Positions 1 through 6,155 of a DNA stretch of 9,418 nucleotides are shown one piece after another. A program made the translations under genes and the position numbers. Below the pieces are notes generated by a model. It searched no databases and was not told the origin of the DNA. It saw nothing but the letters and a program-made list of their open reading frames with translations. Source of the stretch: an uncultured Leptolyngbya sp. (GTDB taxonomy: Bacteria; Cyanobacteriota; Cyanobacteriia; Phormidesmidales; Phormidesmidaceae); the NCBI GenBank assembly GCA_937899365.1, contig CALBPH010000040.1:1-9418 (forward strand), in the 5' to 3' direction. Each line of letters begins with the position of its first letter. Within the stretch, counting starts at the first letter, position 1.

Positions 1-92
1 AAAACTGATCCCACAGGTTAGCGCTAGAGCGCTGCTGTAGAGTAGTTGTCATGATTTATGAATCCTATGAATATTGTCGAGGTACGTATTAG

Positions 93-344
93 ACAGGCGA
101 CAAAACCTGCCTATATGTACATGTTAGAGCAATTAACTACTTTTGTAAACTTTCTAATCTTGGGAGAATTTTCTCACCCCAGCAAACTGAACTGGAAAAT
201 CTTCAGAGAAGAAGCCAGCTAAATTACGTCAAGTCTTTGCTCAGAAAGGGTTACAGGATGTTTAACAGGCTGAAATCAAGGTTGGCCATGCTTCGCAATG
301 GGACATGGTCAGAGCTCTATGCAGTGGCTTTAAGCTTTGAGTAA
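93..344 (+). other. Orphan open reading frame without a normal start; possible small gene or gene remnant
   Basis: The frame is open from just after a TAG at 90-92 to a TAA at 342-344, 83 codons, but its only ATG is at 258, which would leave 28 residues. An AAAGGG at 245-249 lies about 8 bases before that ATG. The translation from about codon 24 is rich in Lys/Arg and looks helical, ending in NGTWSELYAVALSFE, which resembles a real protein C-terminus more than noise. A second overlapping frame (58-222, 54 codons from ATG) has no ribosome site and a less convincing composition. I recognise no family. It could be a small basic protein, the 3' remnant of a decayed gene, or chance. The rest of 1-379 shows no gene. 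Confidence 0.2.
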
Positions 345-356
345 GCACTCATTTTT
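323..356 (+). terminator. Terminator-like hairpin upstream of cofG
   Basis: AGTGGCTT (323-330) can pair with AAGCACT (343-349), seven pairs with one bulged G and a 12-base loop. A run of five T follows at 352-356. The stem is weak. Its position over the end of the 93-344 open frame and just before cofG would suit the end of a transcript arriving from the left. Confidence 0.25.
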
Positions 357-372
357 CTTGTAACGCTTAGTC

Positions 373-379
373 AAAGGAG
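373..379 (+). promoter_or_regulatory. Ribosome binding site that decides the cofG start
   Basis: AAAGGAG ends directly against the ATG at 380, leaving no spacer, so that ATG is unlikely to be used. An in-frame GTG at 389 sits 9 bases downstream of the motif, a normal spacing. The GTG is therefore the better start. Confidence 0.65.
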
Positions 380-388
380 ATGGATACC

Positions 389-1354
389 GTGAGTCGGCAA
401 ATCACGTATAGCCCAGCCTATACACTTGTTCCTACCTACGAGTGCTTTAATCACTGCAGCTATTGCAATTTTCGAGTCGAGCCTGGCAGTGATCCCTGGC
501 TCGAATTAGATCAAGCTCAGGCCACACTAGACACGCTAGATGTCACTGAAATATTGATCCTAAGTGGCGAAGTGCATCCCAAAAATCAACGCCGCTCTGG
601 TTGGATTCAGCGTATCTATGAGCTGTGTCAGCTAGCACTAACGGCAGGGTTCTTACCCCATACCAATGCGGGGCCGTTAAGTTTGAAAGAAATGACACGG
701 CTTAAGCAGGTAAATGTGTCTATGGGGCTCATGCTAGAGCAGTTAACCCCCGCTCTGTTAGATGGAGTCCATCGTCACGCGCCGAGTAAGCAACCAAGCG
801 TCAGACTAAAGCAGCTGCATTGGGCAGGGCAATTGCAAATTCCGTTTACGACAGGCCTACTCTTGGGCATTGGAGAAACGGAAACCGATTGGGCGGAGAC
901 ATTGGTTGCGATCGCAAATCTCCACCAGCAATACGGTCATATCCAAGAAGTTATCTTCCAACCCCATCAGCCAGGACAACGTCAGCAGCAACTAGCGCCT
1001 CCCTGTGACGACAGTATGCTGCTCAAAGCCGTCAAGATGGGTCGACAGCTCCTCCCCAACGACGTCGCAATTCAGATCCCCCCAAATCTGGTGCAAGCAC
1101 CTGACATGTTAATAGCTTGCCTAGAGGCTGGCGCCACCGATTTAGGTGGGATTGGCCCCATCGATGAAGTAAACCCCAGCTATCCCCATCACACCCTGAC
1201 GGAGTTAACAGCCCTATTACAGGCCCATAACTACACCCTGACGCCTCGACTGCCGGTATATCCTCAATACGACGCCTGGTTATCACAGCCATTACAACAA
1301 AGTGTCCAGTCGTGGAGAACACGGCTGGACACTTTGCATATGAAAAAAAGCTAA
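389..1354 (+). CDS. cofG: 7,8-didemethyl-8-hydroxy-5-deazariboflavin synthase subunit CofG (radical SAM)
   Basis: CofG is one half of FO synthase. It cyclises the adduct that CofH makes from tyrosine and 5-amino-6-ribitylaminouracil, releasing FO. In cyanobacteria FO serves mainly as an antenna chromophore of deazaflavin-type photolyase. The protein shows the radical-SAM CX3CX2C cluster site within ECFNHCSYCNFR (C19, C23 and C26 from the GTG start) right after the N-terminal strand typical of CofG. Later come a GETETDW segment and an EVIFQPHQPG segment of the kind seen in this family, and GGIGPIDEVNP near the C-terminus. The length, 321 residues, is normal for a stand-alone CofG rather than a CofGH fusion. 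No cofH is in the window, as is common in cyanobacteria. The start is the GTG at 389, from ribosome-site spacing; an in-frame ATG at 380 would add three residues. The gene faces pilT tail to tail with 85 bases between them. Confidence 0.9.
   Translation: MSRQITYSPAYTLVPTYECFNHCSYCNFRVEPGSDPWLELDQAQATLDTLDVTEILILSGEVHPKNQRRSGWIQRIYELCQLALTAGFLPHTNAGPLSLKEMTRLKQVNVSMGLMLEQLTPALLDGVHRHAPSKQPSVRLKQLHWAGQLQIPFTTGLLLGIGETETDWAETLVAIANLHQQYGHIQEVIFQPHQPGQRQQQLAPPCDDSMLLKAVKMGRQLLPNDVAIQIPPNLVQAPDMLIACLEAGATDLGGIGPIDEVNPSYPHHTLTELTALLQAHNYTLTPRLPVYPQYDAWLSQPLQQSVQSWRTRLDTLHMKKS
908..915. repeat. HIP1 octamer in cofG
   Basis: GCGATCGC, the palindrome over-represented in many cyanobacterial genomes; here inside cofG and followed by AA. 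Confidence 0.9.
1298..1336. terminator. Strong hairpin inside the 3' end of cofG, possible convergent terminator or RNA-stability element
   Basis: CAAAGTGTCCAG (1298-1309) is perfectly complementary to CTGGACACTTTG (1325-1336). After one T-G wobble, CGTG (1311-1314) pairs with CACG (1320-1323), giving a stem of 17 pairs closed by a GAGAA loop. It lies within coding sequence, about 6 codons before the cofG stop. On the + strand no T run follows. Read on the - strand, as the pilT transcript would be, the stem ends in CTTTG and is followed by TTGTAAT, which is moderately U-rich. It may end the pilT transcript inside cofG or protect the cofG mRNA 3' end. Confidence 0.45.
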
Positions 1355-1439
1355 AACAAATGTCACAGCAGTTGGTTAAGGGCACATCTGCCAAACAGAC
1401 ACACAGCTTTCACCATCAACAGATTCGCTAGCTTATTGC

Positions 1440-2660
1440 TTAGATACGGCCACGTAGCATTTGCGCCATCTCATTTTGACGAGGAGACATCTCTAACGCC
1501 GTTTCCTCGGTAATGCGTCCCGACTCATACAGCGAATAGAGGGACTGGTTCATGGTAGACATGCCATCAAAGGTACATTTCGGCAGCAGAGCCTCTACCT
1601 CGTCAAGCTGTCCTCGCTGAATGTAATCCTTAATGGCATCGGTATTGATCATGATCTCGTGAAACGCAGCTCGTTTGCCATCAGTCGTCCGACACAATCC
1701 TTGGGCCACAACTGCCACCAAAGATTCAGCAATGGAGATGCGCACGGCACTCTGCTGCTCCGGCTCATACATCCCCAAAATACGTTCGACTGTCTTAACA
1801 GCACTGTTCGTATGCAAGGTACCAAAGACAAGGTGGCCCGTCTGAGCCGCCTTTAAAGCGATGTCAACGGTTTCGCGATCGCGAATCTCACCAATTAAGA
1901 TCACATCAGGATCTTCTCGCAGGGAGGCCTTTAAAGCATTCTTAAACTCAATGGTATGAATGCCAACTTCCCGCTGCTTAATTAACGATGTACGGCTCGT
2001 GTGAACAAACTCCACCGGATCTTCGATGGTAATGATGTTCTTAGGCATGTCTGTGTTTATATAGTCAATCATCGCCGCAAGCGATGTGGACTTACCAGAC
2101 CCCGTTGGCCCCGTTACCAACACTAGACCTTTGTGATAATGACAAATATCCTTGAGGACCATCGGCAAACTTAACTGATCAATGGTCAGAATTTTTACCG
2201 GAATCAGACGCATGACCATGGATGGACCACGCAAAGTGTTAAAGATGTTGATCCGCACACGAGTAAAGTCGAAGTGCGCAGCACCATCAAAATCCATGCG
2301 CTGCTTAAAATCTTGGATTTGATCGGGCTTCAGTACTTCAGCTAACCAGCCGTAAAAGAGCGCCTCGTCCGTCACGGGATAGTCAGTCGTTTCAATTTCA
2401 CCCCGGTTTCGAAAGCGCGGCACCTCACCAACACCTAGATGAACGTCAGAAAATCCTTTATCAAAGGCTTCACGGACAATACGCTCTAACGTCAGACCGC
2501 CACCAACTCTGACCCCACCCGCAGACTTTGGCATCGGGGGTGGTGCAGCAGGACGAGACCCTCCGGCCCGGCCCATACCCGGCGGTGGCGGCGGTGCCCC
2601 CCGCTTAGGTGGCGGCGGCGGAGCAGATGGCATGGACGAGGGGCGTTGTGAATCAGTCAT
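1440..2660 (-). CDS. pilT: Type IV pilus retraction ATPase, PilT2-like
   Basis: PilT is a cytoplasmic hexameric ATPase at the base of type IV pili; it powers pilin removal and so twitching and phototactic movement. The sequence shows every hallmark: Walker A GPTGSGKS (184-191), Asp box TIEDPVEF (211-218), Walker B DPDVILIGEIRD with catalytic Glu258, and His box TGHLVFGTLHTNSA (274-287, His276 and His283). AIKDYIQRG (342-350) sits where PilT proteins carry AIRNLIREG, which separates PilT from the extension ATPase PilB. The N-terminus adds about 50 residues rich in Pro, Gly and Ala (two runs of five Pro) before the PAS-like domain, making 406 residues against roughly 345-370 in typical PilT. 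That tail, and the absence of pilB or pilC next door, suggest the second cyanobacterial paralogue, PilT2, which in Synechocystis is linked to the direction of phototaxis. The start ATG has only a weak, distant AAAGG upstream. The paralogue assignment is inference; the PilT assignment is firm. Confidence 0.93.
   Translation of the reverse strand: MTDSQRPSSMPSAPPPPPKRGAPPPPPGMGRAGGSRPAAPPPMPKSAGGVRVGGGLTLERIVREAFDKGFSDVHLGVGEVPRFRNRGEIETTDYPVTDEALFYGWLAEVLKPDQIQDFKQRMDFDGAAHFDFTRVRINIFNTLRGPSMVMRLIPVKILTIDQLSLPMVLKDICHYHKGLVLVTGPTGSGKSTSLAAMIDYINTDMPKNIITIEDPVEFVHTSRTSLIKQREVGIHTIEFKNALKASLREDPDVILIGEIRDRETVDIALKAAQTGHLVFGTLHTNSAVKTVERILGMYEPEQQSAVRISIAESLVAVVAQGLCRTTDGKRAAFHEIMINTDAIKDYIQRGQLDEVEALLPKCTFDGMSTMNQSLYSLYESGRITEETALEMSPRQNEMAQMLRGRI
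1875..1882. repeat. HIP1 octamer in pilT
   Basis: GCGATCGC inside pilT, within the longer palindrome TTCGCGATCGCGAA (1872-1885). Confidence 0.9.
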
Positions 2661-2708
2661 AAAGCACCAAAAGCCTTTAGTTAACGACGGGCAACATGCA
2701 ACACCTAG

Positions 2709-2731
2709 GTCTTAGATAGATGTCTTAGATA
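2709..2731 (-). repeat. Tandem 10-bp direct repeat in the pilT upstream region
   Basis: GTCTTAGATA occurs at 2709-2718 and again at 2722-2731, a 13-base period. Read on the pilT strand each copy is TATCTAAGAC. The copy nearer pilT places TATCTA at 2718-2713, where a -10 element would fall if the adjacent CRP-like site acts at -41.5. It matches TATAAT at only three positions, so the promoter reading is weak. Confidence 0.35.
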
Positions 2732-2739
2732 AAGATGCC

Positions 2740-2755
2740 TGTGCCTTCTATCACA
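2740..2755. promoter_or_regulatory. CRP/SyCRP1-type binding palindrome upstream of pilT
   Basis: The pilT strand reads TGTGATAGAAGGCACA, that is TGTGA-N6-GCACA, matching nine of the ten specified bases of the CRP consensus TGTGA-N6-TCACA. It lies 80-95 bases upstream of the pilT start codon in the divergent pilT/rpsB region. In Synechocystis the cAMP receptor SyCRP1 controls motility and pilus-related genes, so the location is plausible. A binding event here is inference. Confidence 0.45.
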
Positions 2756-2859
2756 GTGCAGACACACTTACCAATCATCCACAGCCTACCCAAATTTGCA
2801 AGGGCAGATAGCAAACACCCCTCGGCAAACAACTCAAGTCAGTGAAGCGTAAACGCGTC

Positions 2860-2889
2860 TTGTGCTACCCTAGTTTAGCTTTGAATAAT
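2860..2889 (+). promoter_or_regulatory. Candidate sigma-70-type promoter for rpsB
   Basis: TTGTGC (2860-2865) and AATAAT (2884-2889, five of six to TATAAT) are 18 bases apart. Transcription from here would give a leader of about 105 bases before rpsB. The leader includes a small imperfect hairpin at 2927-2945 (TAGGGGC / GCCGCTA, one mismatch) that could take part in autoregulation by S2. The -35 match is poor. Confidence 0.3.
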
Positions 2890-3003
2890 TCACACACTTG
2901 GGTATTTCGGGTGTTTTAGTAATGTTTAGGGGCTTACAGCCGCTATAACAACATTGCTGAGATACACACCAGGTGGAGGTTTAACCCGGAAGGAGAAAAT
3001 TAA

Positions 3004-3894
3004 ATGCCTGTTGTAACGTTGGCTCAATTACTTGAGTCAGGGGTCCATTTTGGTCATCAGACCCGCCGTTGGAACCCCAAAATGGATCAATATATCTTCA
3101 CCGCTCGCAACGGTGTTCATATTATTGACCTAGTACAGACCGCCCAGCTGCTCGACAATGCCTATGGCTTTGTACGTAAATCTGCTGAGAAAGGTCAAAA
3201 GTTTTTGTTTGTTGGCACCAAGCGCCAAGCCGCTGGCATCGTTGCAGAAGAAGCTAGCCGCTGTGGTTCTTATTACATCAACCAGCGTTGGTTGGGCGGC
3301 ATGCTGACGAACTGGACAACCATTAAAACCCGTGTAGAGCGTCTCAAAGAATTGGAGCGCATGCAGGAAACAGGGGCCTTAGCTCTGCGCCCCAAGAAGG
3401 AAGCCGCTGTTCTACGCCGTGAGCTAGAGAAGCTGCAAAAATATCTGGGTGGCATCAAGCTGATGCGACGCCTGCCAGATGTGGTCATCATGGTGGACAT
3501 CAAGCGTGAATATAACGCGGTGCAAGAGTGTCAGAAGCTAGGCATTCCCATCGTCTCTCTGCTTGATACCAACTGCGATCCCGATGTAGTAGATATTCCT
3601 ATCCCAGGTAACGACGACGCTATTCGTTCGATCAAGCTCATCTTGGGTAGCTTAGCCAACGCTATCTATGAAGGCTCCCATGGTCAATCACCTCAAGCCA
3701 GTGGTGATGGAGACGACATTTATGCCGACTATCCAAGCGCCGAAGAAGATTATGATTATGATGAGGCCGCTGTTCCTGCTGCAGGGGATGTATCTGTAGA
3801 AGAGGCACCACCCGCTGCTGTTGCAGATGAAGTACCCGCAGCAGTCGATGAGGCACCTGAAAAAGAAGCTGCTCCTGTGGCAGACGCAGAATAA
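3004..3894 (+). CDS. rpsB: 30S ribosomal protein S2
   Basis: S2 binds late to the 30S subunit at the head-body junction and is needed for S1 binding and initiation. The core (about 1-224) is fully recognisable: LLESGVHFGHQTRRWNPKM near the N-terminus (first S2 signature), WLGGMLTNW in the middle, and PDVVIMVDIKREYNAVQEC (second signature) before LLDTNCDPD. The protein is 296 residues, longer than the roughly 240-270 of most S2 proteins. The excess is an Asp/Glu/Ala/Pro-rich tail from about residue 225, with about twenty acidic residues and a single lysine, presumably disordered. The start is supported by GGAAGGAG (2988-2995), 8 bases before the ATG. It is followed by tsf after a 141-base structured spacer, the near-universal rpsB-tsf order. 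Confidence 0.98.
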   Translation: MPVVTLAQLLESGVHFGHQTRRWNPKMDQYIFTARNGVHIIDLVQTAQLLDNAYGFVRKSAEKGQKFLFVGTKRQAAGIVAEEASRCGSYYINQRWLGGMLTNWTTIKTRVERLKELERMQETGALALRPKKEAAVLRRELEKLQKYLGGIKLMRRLPDVVIMVDIKREYNAVQECQKLGIPIVSLLDTNCDPDVVDIPIPGNDDAIRSIKLILGSLANAIYEGSHGQSPQASGDGDDIYADYPSAEEDYDYDEAAVPAAGDVSVEEAPPAAVADEVPAAVDEAPEKEAAPVADAE

Positions 3895-3923
3895 AGCGCT
3901 TACAGGCCCTTTAAATTCATGCA

Positions 3924-3952
3924 TTGACAGCTGATTCCTGGATGGGTATCAG
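3924..3952 (+). promoter_or_regulatory. Candidate promoter for tsf, built into an inverted repeat
   Basis: A perfect -35 TTGACA (3924-3929) is followed after exactly 17 bases by TATCAG (3947-3952, four of six to TATAAT). It would give tsf its own transcript, starting near 3960 with a leader of about 76 bases. The same bases form the 3924-3959 hairpin. Confidence 0.4.
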
Positions 3953-3959
3953 CTGTCAA
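3924..3959 (+). repeat. Perfect 12-bp inverted repeat between rpsB and tsf
   Basis: TTGACAGCTGAT (3924-3935) is the exact reverse complement of ATCAGCTGTCAA (3948-3959), with a 12-base loop. In the rpsB transcript it would fold into a stable stem. No T run follows, so it is not a classical terminator. It may be a processing or attenuation site, a protein-binding hairpin, or an operator over the embedded promoter. Confidence 0.6.
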
Positions 3960-3987
3960 CAGTGTTAAGGCATAGTTTGAAACACTG
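3960..3987 (+). repeat. Second, adjacent hairpin in the rpsB-tsf spacer
   Basis: CAGTGTT (3960-3966) pairs with AACACTG (3981-3987), seven pairs with a 14-base loop. It begins at the base after the 12-bp repeat ends, so the two stems could stack. It ends 37 bases before the tsf ribosome site. Confidence 0.35.
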
Positions 3988-4035
3988 GCAAAAGCATTTT
4001 ATACAGCAAGTACAACGTTAGTGTAGGAGGAAACA

Positions 4036-4761
4036 ATGGCAGGCATTTCTGCAAAACAGGTGAAGGAACTGCGCGATGCTACTGGCGCAGGCATGATGGA
4101 TTGTAAGAAGGCCCTTCAGGAAACAGAAGGTGACCTACAGAAAGCAACTGAGTGGCTCCGTCAGAAAGGTATTACCTCAGCCGCTAAAAAGGAAGGTCGA
4201 GTTGCTGCTGAAGGACTCGTTGAAAGCTATATCCACACAGGTGGTCGCGTCGGAGTTCTCGTAGAAATCAACTGCGAAACAGACTTTGTTGCCCGTCGTG
4301 ACGAATTTAAGGGATTGGCACGTGACATCGCCATGCAGATTGCGGCTTGCCCCAACGTTGAGGTCGTCAGAACCACTGAGATCCCTGAAGAGTCAATAGC
4401 CCGTGAGCGGGAGATAGAAATGGGACGTGAGGATCTAGCCAAAAAGCCCGAAAACATTCGTGAAAAGATTGTAGACGGCCGAATTGGTAAGCGCCTTAAA
4501 GAGCTATCACTGATGGATCAGCCGTTTATTAAGGACCAGAACATCACCATTGAAGAACTGATTAAGCAATCAGTAGCCACCTTGGGAGAGAACATTCAAG
4601 TTCGCCGGTTCTCCCGCTTTACCCTAGGCGAGGGTATTGAAAAGAAAGAGGAAAACTTCGCAGAGGAAGTCGCTGCTCAAACTGGGCAAAAGAAAGCGGA
4701 AAAGCCCTCAGAGGAAACAGCGCCTAAAGCTGAAAAGAAAAAAGGCAAAAAGAAAAAGTAA
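4036..4761 (+). CDS. tsf: Translation elongation factor Ts
   Basis: EF-Ts is the guanine-nucleotide exchange factor that reloads EF-Tu with GTP in the cytoplasm. The N-terminal UBA-like module (about 1-45) carries the first family signature LRDATGAGMMDCKKAL (12-27). The second, EINCETDFVARRDEF (77-91), holds the Asp83-Phe84 pair that inserts into EF-Tu next to its nucleotide site. The core ends near residue 200. The protein is the short form with a single compact core domain, as in cyanobacteria and chloroplasts, well below the roughly 280 residues of E. coli EF-Ts. It ends in a Lys/Glu-rich tail whose last 11 residues are almost all lysine. AGGAGG (4025-4030), 5 bases before the ATG, is a near-perfect ribosome site. 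The gene follows rpsB and is closed by an intrinsic terminator 43 bases after its stop. Confidence 0.98.
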   Translation: MAGISAKQVKELRDATGAGMMDCKKALQETEGDLQKATEWLRQKGITSAAKKEGRVAAEGLVESYIHTGGRVGVLVEINCETDFVARRDEFKGLARDIAMQIAACPNVEVVRTTEIPEESIAREREIEMGREDLAKKPENIREKIVDGRIGKRLKELSLMDQPFIKDQNITIEELIKQSVATLGENIQVRRFSRFTLGEGIEKKEENFAEEVAAQTGQKKAEKPSEETAPKAEKKKGKKKK

Positions 4762-4804
4762 GCGTCTTCATTAAAGAAGATTGAACTTTTTTCTAGAGCA
4801 AGAC

Positions 4805-4840
4805 GAAGCGGGCCTACTTGAGTAGGCTCGCTTCACTTTT
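4805..4840 (+). terminator. Intrinsic terminator of the rpsB-tsf unit
   Basis: GAAGCGGGCCTAC (4805-4817) pairs with GTAGGCTCGCTTC (4822-4834): thirteen pairs including one G-T wobble, closed by TTGA. The sequence continues AC and then four T. Confidence 0.85.
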
Positions 4841-4880
4841 ATGCATGATAGACATGCCTTGAGGTATCAGGACATTTGTC

Positions 4881-4912
4881 ATAGCGCCTATACTGGTTGA
4901 AGCGCTATTTTT
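4881..4912 (+). terminator. Second terminator-like hairpin after tsf, or a hairpin over the next promoter
   Basis: ATAGCGC (4881-4887) pairs perfectly with GCGCTAT (4902-4908) over a 14-base loop, and five T occupy 4908-4912. The loop contains TATACT (4889-4894, five of six to a -10 box) without a good -35. It could be a back-up terminator or part of the promoter of the next gene. Confidence 0.4.
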
Positions 4913-4955
4913 AGCGTTATTCCCAGTGTTATTTTTCCGTGAAATATCTGCACGA

Positions 4956-6155
4956 ATGGTTAATGCAAGTGGTCATATTGAACAGCAGCTTTCTAAAATT
5001 CAAACGCAAACTGCTGATATTGCCACTGAGCTTGAAGCCTTAGTCGATAGTTATCTGAAAGTTTTGAGCCAGGCCGGTAAGCGTCAATTGGTGTTAGCGG
5101 CTTATCATGTTTGCACCCAAATTTATCCTGATCGTTTTTTAGAGCTTAGTTTGTCCCAACGGGATGATTTACAACAGCGACTACGTGAATTGGGCAATCG
5201 CATTCCATCACAGCTAAATGATAAATGGGAAACGGCGAAGCGGCTGAGTCTACGACCCGCTGAAGAAGATGGACTGGCCGTAATTCGACAGCTATTTCTA
5301 GAAGCAGCCTCGGTTAGGGAACAACCTGACCGAGAACAGGCCTCTTCTCGGTCGGCAGACAGTCCCCCGAAGCCTTTGGGAGAAACATCTGACTCGGTGG
5401 TACAACAGGACGCTGAATCTCAAGAATCAGTTACGACACAACGCTCTCAGGAAAAACTGCTGGCCGAAATTCAAACGCTCATGGGTAGCAGCGAGCCTTT
5501 GAATGCGGCAGAAGACTCTGATGATGAGCAGACTGGCCCAATGCAACCCGCTCAGCTAATGCGGAGACAAATTTTAATTGAAAAGGCCATTCGAGATGTG
5601 CTGAAGGCAGTGTCAGAAAAGGCAAATGACATTTTGCAAAAAGCCGATGTGATGCCGGAAATACCCAAAGCACTTTTAGGCGCGACTTCAGGTTCAGAGC
5701 GTCTGGGTCACATGCCAATGAAAACGCCCAATCTGGTCAGATTAGCCATTAAGGTTATGCACGAACCGGAGAAGGATGGCTTTGAAGACAATGCCGATGC
5801 AGCTGATGCTGACGATGACACCCAGTCGAGCAAGTGGCCAGATGAATCTGAGATCTCAGCCGCTATTATTGCTCGGGAAGGTCCATCCGATGATGATTCG
5901 GAGGAACCAGAAAACTTCTCAGCCGGATCGATGCCCCGCTTTTTGCAGATCGAGTCCTTGCCAGATTTTGTCATGATCCAGTTGAGGCTCTCAGAAATTG
6001 AGTTTGCTGAAACGAACGTCGCTGTTTGGCGTAGCCGGATTCGCAAAAAGATGGGTCGTCTTAAGCAGGTTGGTCATGCCTATAAGGATGCGGAACGGCA
6101 GCTTGCGATCGCACAAGCCGAAGATGCCTGGAGAGCAAGCTGGATTAACGACTAA
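4956..6155 (+). CDS. Conserved-looking protein of unknown function, coupled to recG
   Basis: I do not recognise a named family. From the ATG at 4956 the product is 399 residues; the frame is also open back to a GTG at 4926, which would add ten residues. Neither start has a clear ribosome site. Three ordered parts are visible. An N-terminal helical block (about 8-125) is Gln/Leu/Glu-rich with YHVCTQIYPDRF and LSLSQRDDL. A central helical block (about 198-245) contains RRQILIEKAIRDVLKAVSEK. The C-terminal block (about 327-399) runs from MPRFLQIESLPDF through a basic helix (RSRIRKKMGRLKQ) to a Trp-containing end. Acidic, probably disordered linkers separate them (about 125-195 and 272-322). There is no signal peptide or membrane segment, so it is probably cytoplasmic. 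It follows two terminator-like hairpins and so starts a new unit. Its stop overlaps the recG start by one base, suggesting co-production with RecG and perhaps a role in the same process. Function is unknown. Confidence 0.85.
   Translation: MVNASGHIEQQLSKIQTQTADIATELEALVDSYLKVLSQAGKRQLVLAAYHVCTQIYPDRFLELSLSQRDDLQQRLRELGNRIPSQLNDKWETAKRLSLRPAEEDGLAVIRQLFLEAASVREQPDREQASSRSADSPPKPLGETSDSVVQQDAESQESVTTQRSQEKLLAEIQTLMGSSEPLNAAEDSDDEQTGPMQPAQLMRRQILIEKAIRDVLKAVSEKANDILQKADVMPEIPKALLGATSGSERLGHMPMKTPNLVRLAIKVMHEPEKDGFEDNADAADADDDTQSSKWPDESEISAAIIAREGPSDDDSEEPENFSAGSMPRFLQIESLPDFVMIQLRLSEIEFAETNVAVWRSRIRKKMGRLKQVGHAYKDAERQLAIAQAEDAWRASWIND
6105..6112. repeat. HIP1 octamer in the gene upstream of recG
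   Basis: GCGATCGC near the 3' end of the unknown gene, 43 bases before the recG start. Confidence 0.9.

Noticed and set aside
20..33. AGCGC-TAGA-GCGCT hairpin at the left edge
   Set aside because: Five pairs with no T run and no gene context; likely chance.
1032..1394. 120-codon reading frame on the - strand over the cofG 3' end
   Set aside because: It runs antisense to a well-recognised gene, has a Trp/Cys/Arg-rich composition typical of shadow frames, and resembles no family.
4765..4796. Hairpin plus T run directly after tsf (TCTTC / GAAGA then six T)
   Set aside because: Only five pairs, and the T run starts several bases after the stem. The 4805-4840 hairpin is a far better terminator.
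5708..6046. 112-codon - strand frame within the gene upstream of recG
   Set aside because: Serine-rich mirror of the acidic, GA-rich coding strand; no ribosome site and no recognisable domain.
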